Shown here one piece after another: positions 60,024-64,000 of a stretch of DNA of 64,000 nucleotides. The notes under the pieces were generated by a model. The model saw only the letters and a program-made list of their open reading frames with translations. It had not been told where the DNA came from and made no database searches. The position numbers and the translations under genes were made by a program. How positions within the stretch are numbered: the first letter of the stretch is position 1; each line of letters opens with the position of its first letter. Source of the stretch: Glandiceps talaboti (lineage: Eukaryota; Hemichordata; Enteropneusta; Spengelidae); contig NC_135550.1 of NCBI RefSeq assembly GCF_964340395.1, positions 17,760,484-17,824,483 on the forward strand, written 5' to 3'.

Positions 60024-60066
<43 letters not shown>

Positions 60067-60072
<6 letters not shown>

Positions 60073-60370
60073 GCAAAAGCTCAATGATGGGAAGCAAACG
60101 ATATGTCCGAGTTGCGTAGAATGTAATAATGTGGCGATCAGATCTGTTCACACATGTAGCCACGTCATGATTACTTCAAGGACGGTCAGAGATCATGTTA
60201 CGTTCTCCTTGCCATGTGCGCTTGCTTATGGTAAAAAAACAAAGAAAACTGCCCTTATAATAAAACGTGACTGCTTTATTTTAGGTTGTACATACTTCAG
60301 AAAGGATTGGCTGAAAAATCATGAGGCTACACAAGACCAAATCGAAGTAAAAAACTAACTAATAACTAAC
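60067..60370 (+). other. copy C-specific 300-bp stretch between AT and CAAA repeats, Cys-rich frame
   Basis: Replaces the LINE and inverted arm of copy B. A + frame reads ICPSCVECNNVAIRS, then HTCSHVMI and later GCTYFRKDWLKNHEATQ, so Cys and His are frequent. Length about 95 codons to the stop, with no ATG before 60131. Unknown; possibly a transposon fragment. Confidence 0.2.
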
Positions 60371-61763
60371 TATCAAACAAACAAACAAACAAACAAACAA
60401 ACAAACAAACAAACAAACAAAATCATAACATTACTTTTCCTTGCGGAGGGTAGAAAGTGAAAAGACAAATGTTAAGAATACGGACAAAGTGGAAAAAAAT
60501 ATTAAAATTATTGCAAAAAAAAATCAAGGCTACCATATATTACAGCTTATCTGGTTCTGTGTAGTCTGGTTCTAATAAAGTTCTATTGAATTTTATTTAT
60601 CATGGCTGCCAGATAGGACCTACGTTCGCTGGCCTCCAGATATACCCTTAAGCATTCTTTATATGTTGAATAGCCAAGACATTCTAGTTGTCCATATGTA
60701 TTTGAAAAACTTATTTCTAATAAGAAGCAGGATAAATGCCACATAGACGAAACATGGGGCAGCCACATACATACTAACGTAAACGGCATCTCATGAAAAT
60801 GCAATCTTCATATATTTTCATATTTTTGTATATAATCATTATTCCAATGCCTAGCATGTCAATACAAAGTGGTATTATTACCATGTCTACAACAAAGGGC
60901 AAACAAAGAACTGTCTGAACTATATGCTTGCATTAGCTGAAAGACAATCACAATGCACCAGGTATAAAAAAATCACATTGAATTCATTGTATCCCGAAAT
61001 AAAGGGCATTTATCGCAAATACTTGCAAAACAATTGAACAGTTGAACCATTGCAATTTTATTGCCTTGCTAGGCTAACTGATGGAAAATTAAGATAAAAA
61101 CAGTTGTGTCAGTGCAGTAAAAAGACGAATAATAATAATAATAATAATAATAGTAAAGCTAAGGGCCTATTTATCTCACACGAAAGCAATGGATAGGCTA
61201 TTTAACTGTGCAAAGTTTGGTTTAGCCTAACATCTTTATGTGTACACATTTTAAAGTAACATCTTTATGCACACATTTTGGACTCTCCGTGTTAGCAGAA
61301 AGTAATACAAAATAAGTTAAATCTTATTTTAACTTAAGTATTTCTTTGAAGATGAAGCCTTCTTGAATAGTATAGCATATAGCGCTGCGTGTGTATTAAA
61401 CGCAGAAAGAGTTTTCTTATTTGCAACAAGAATGTGTACTTCCCTTCTTGCCTCTAACTGATAATTGTCAGATGTAATACCACATTTACAGGTATATTAT
61501 CCATGACACTGCAGTGGGTTATAAAAGAAAGCTATACGACATTGGATATTTTAGAATGAAGGCTTTCATGTTATTTGATATTAGTATAAAAGTGATGTTT
61601 TAACTTCGCTTACACTTTGCTGCATCCTTACGAATACGATTATCCATCGATTAATACTCGTCTAATAACAGCTGTTGCAAGAATGAAATTAATACCAAAC
61701 GTTTATGGATTCAAGTACGAATTAATCCTTTTGTAGTTTATATGGTAGGATGTACTGACTTAC

Positions 61764-61816
61764 CTGCAACCCCAAGAGTCAACACTCAGATGTTCAGCAT
61801 CTGTAGCAATGTCCAC
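61764..61816 (-). other. candidate 5' (leader) exon of SNAT copy C
   Basis: 53 nt between acceptor GGTTAG-type and donor CAG|GTAAGT; counterpart of 28152-28210 with 6 bp fewer. Confidence 0.3.
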
Positions 61817-62500
61817 CTAACGACAGCAAACAAATCAATGCACGTATGAGTGCGTTACGTCAAAAAACATATAATATCATATGTGGATGGACAGATTAGA
61901 ATTTCACTTGAACGTCGTTAGTCACGCACCTCCGTATTGGCTTGTCCCATCGTGAACAAATGCATTCTTCATATTGTTGTAATGTTGTTGTTTAGTATCT
62001 CAATACAAAGGGATAAAATTACCATGTACACTAGACAAGTTCGAACAAATCACCATCTGAGTTACGTCTAATATGTACTGCATTTGATGAAAGACGATCT
62101 GAATACACTAAGTAATGTCTTTGTAGAAGACATTTTTCCTAATGCAATATAATCGATGCCAGGTGTTTTAGGAGAAAAAAATATTTAAATTTGACAACAA
62201 AGTGTATTGGCAAGTATGATTCATTCTGTTGCGGAGGATTCTAGCACTGGGTTCTACGTTAATGTTAAAACCAAATATATTGTTATCGATTCCAAAAATG
62301 GTCTTCATTCATATTTATAATATTAGAAATGCGGAAAATCGCGAGAATAAAATTGACTTTTTGTTCTTTACCCTATGGTCACAGTTAATGTATTGAAATG
62401 AAATCCTCATTATGTGCCAATATTTTTATTTCTTTGTTAATCCATAGACCCAGTGGGTGGAGGGTCTATGGTTAATCTAATATAATTTAGTATGTGGTCA

Positions 62501-62750
62501 TAATAATAATAATAATAATCTTTATTTATACTAGATAGTTCTTTAAGCATATAAACACTTGTCTCCCGAGTGAGGGCCATCCCTCATGGGTACAGTGTTA
62601 CTTTAATGCAGGAGGAAACTGGAGTACCCGGGGGAAAACCTGCGTTGTTCGGTAGATCAAACTGAACGACACTCTTCTTACTTACAGCGTGGTAAATTTA
62701 ATCGAACCCTGAATGGGGTTCGAACCCCGACCACTCGGCCATCGACAACC
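62501..62750 (+). mobile_element. tRNA-like SINE insertion (copy C only)
   Basis: Starts with a TAA microsatellite and CTTTATTTATACTAGATAGT, contains GGAGGAAACTGGAGTACCCG and GGGGGAAAACCTGCGTTG, and ends with GGGGTTCGAACCCCGACCAC and TCGGCCATCG, a tRNA B-box-like end. Copy B lacks it at about 28862. Just upstream, 62443-62472 can form a hairpin (CCATAGACCC with GGGTCTATGG). Confidence 0.55.
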
Positions 62751-64000
62751 CTTGGCTTTTAAGTTCATCTCACCGGTCATCTTGGCATTTAAGTTCTCTC
62801 TTGTGAGTCAAATACTTTGAACATTCAAGTGACTAATTTGTCTTTTAAGTTCTTAATTGTTTCTTTTTTTGTGTTATACTAAACATTCTCTAAGATAAAA
62901 TTGCTTAATATTGCATCCCTTGGTTGTAGGTGTATTGTTATCGCGTTTATTAGTTGAGATTCTTGATATAGGACTGCGAGTTGGTTGAGGACTGGCGGAT
63001 CCTGTTGTACGGGTAATCCAACTTTCGAGATATCTTATTCTCTGACACTACATCAATGTTAGCGAACGATTCACTTCATATTCACCGTAGCCTTTTTATG
63101 TCAATTTATTCCTGAAGAATGTCATGTTGATAATTAGTCAATTCTTCTGTGTTGCTACATGTTTGAATGTACCATGTTGTTTAGCCTTAAATAAAACCAT
63201 TCAAAGATTTAATTCGTTTTGATAAAATCCCTGTGTAAACATTAAAATGTATCAGTTGTTTTTGTATGAGATTTAAAATCAATTTTTAAAGTCATTGAGT
63301 CGTTAACCTGTGTAGATTCAAATATTTGTGACTTTTTTCTGAGATTACAGATTCACATTGTCTACCTTGGAAATGTGATTCATATACATACTCTCAATAA
63401 TGTTTTGCAACTTTGAAAGAATTTCCATGGGGCATTTGTTTTTGACTCATTTGTTCCAGCCTTTCGTGGATTGATAAGTTTAATTACTTTGGGTATCTAT
63501 TGTCGTCTGGTATTCTTTTGTAATAGTGAAGAGAAGAGAAGAAGGGTGGGGTGGGGTGGAGTGGAGAGAGGAGAAGAGGAGTGGGGTGGACAGGAGTGGA
63601 GTGGAGTGGAGGGGAGAGAAGAGAAGATATACTTCAGTTCCGATAATTGTATTTTTATTTCCAATATCTTTATAAACATTTAATTTTGTATTTCCAATGT
63701 ACATAAGTCAACAACATGTAAGTAGTAAAAAAAATTCAACATACATATTTGTTTTCTATACTTTCTAAGTTATCTTTGTAATATTATAGGACTTTACTAC
63801 AAGTGATATTTGTACATGCACAATATAATTCCCTATGTTAGTTACTTTTAAAACTTGTTTTATGACCATCCCATTGTTAATTATCTGAAACTACCTCATC
63901 TACAATTCATATTTTTTACTTACATACAAACGGTGGTTTTTAGAGATGTTGATAAATACTTGCGCAATGAACTTCACGGGCTGGTAAAAAAACGGCTTGA

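Noticed and set aside
62715-62735. tRNA gene
   Set aside because: Only a B-box-like GGTTCGAACCCC is present inside a SINE-like insertion; no cloverleaf could be built.

Overview
This is animal (metazoan) nuclear DNA. Coding sequence is split into short exons with GT/AG introns in consistent phases, the background is AT-rich with many microsatellites, and remnants of LINE, BEL/Pao, SINE-like and TIR elements are common. I cannot name the species; a marine invertebrate with high heterozygosity would fit. No rRNA, tRNA, CRISPR or bacterial-type gene was seen.

The window is dominated by a cluster of sodium-coupled neutral amino acid transporter genes (SLC38/SNAT, closest in motifs to SLC38A6). 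Copy A (+ strand, 498-1135) enters from the left and shows only its last two exons. Copy B (- strand, 7407-24248) and copy C (- strand, 39186-58871) are complete: 13 coding exons and 485 codons each, with no stop, frameshift or lost splice site seen. A and B converge and share an inverted 3' flank. B and C lie in a direct duplication with a 32.6 kb offset: 4449-30107 matches 37057 to the window end. The two copies may be a true tandem duplication or two haplotypes left side by side by the assembler.

Between B and C lie the last five exons of a claspin-like (CLSPN) gene on the - strand (31048-33983), a nested minisatellite (34558-35822, resuming 36848-37056) and a foldback element (36040-36288). 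No claspin 5' exons are visible, so it is either truncated or has copy C inside one intron.

Comparing B with C dates many changes: a foldback MITE with a 9-bp target duplication in B only, with the empty site kept in C; a LINE 3' end plus a 687-bp inverted copy of the first coding exon in B only; insertions and a micro-inversion in C only; and a 35-bp VNTR that is about 29 units in B and about 5 in C. Protein differences are patchy. Exons coding residues 205-274 and 301-334 are identical, while the 26-codon exon of predicted transmembrane helix 6 has six replacements against one silent change, and the derived states are in B.
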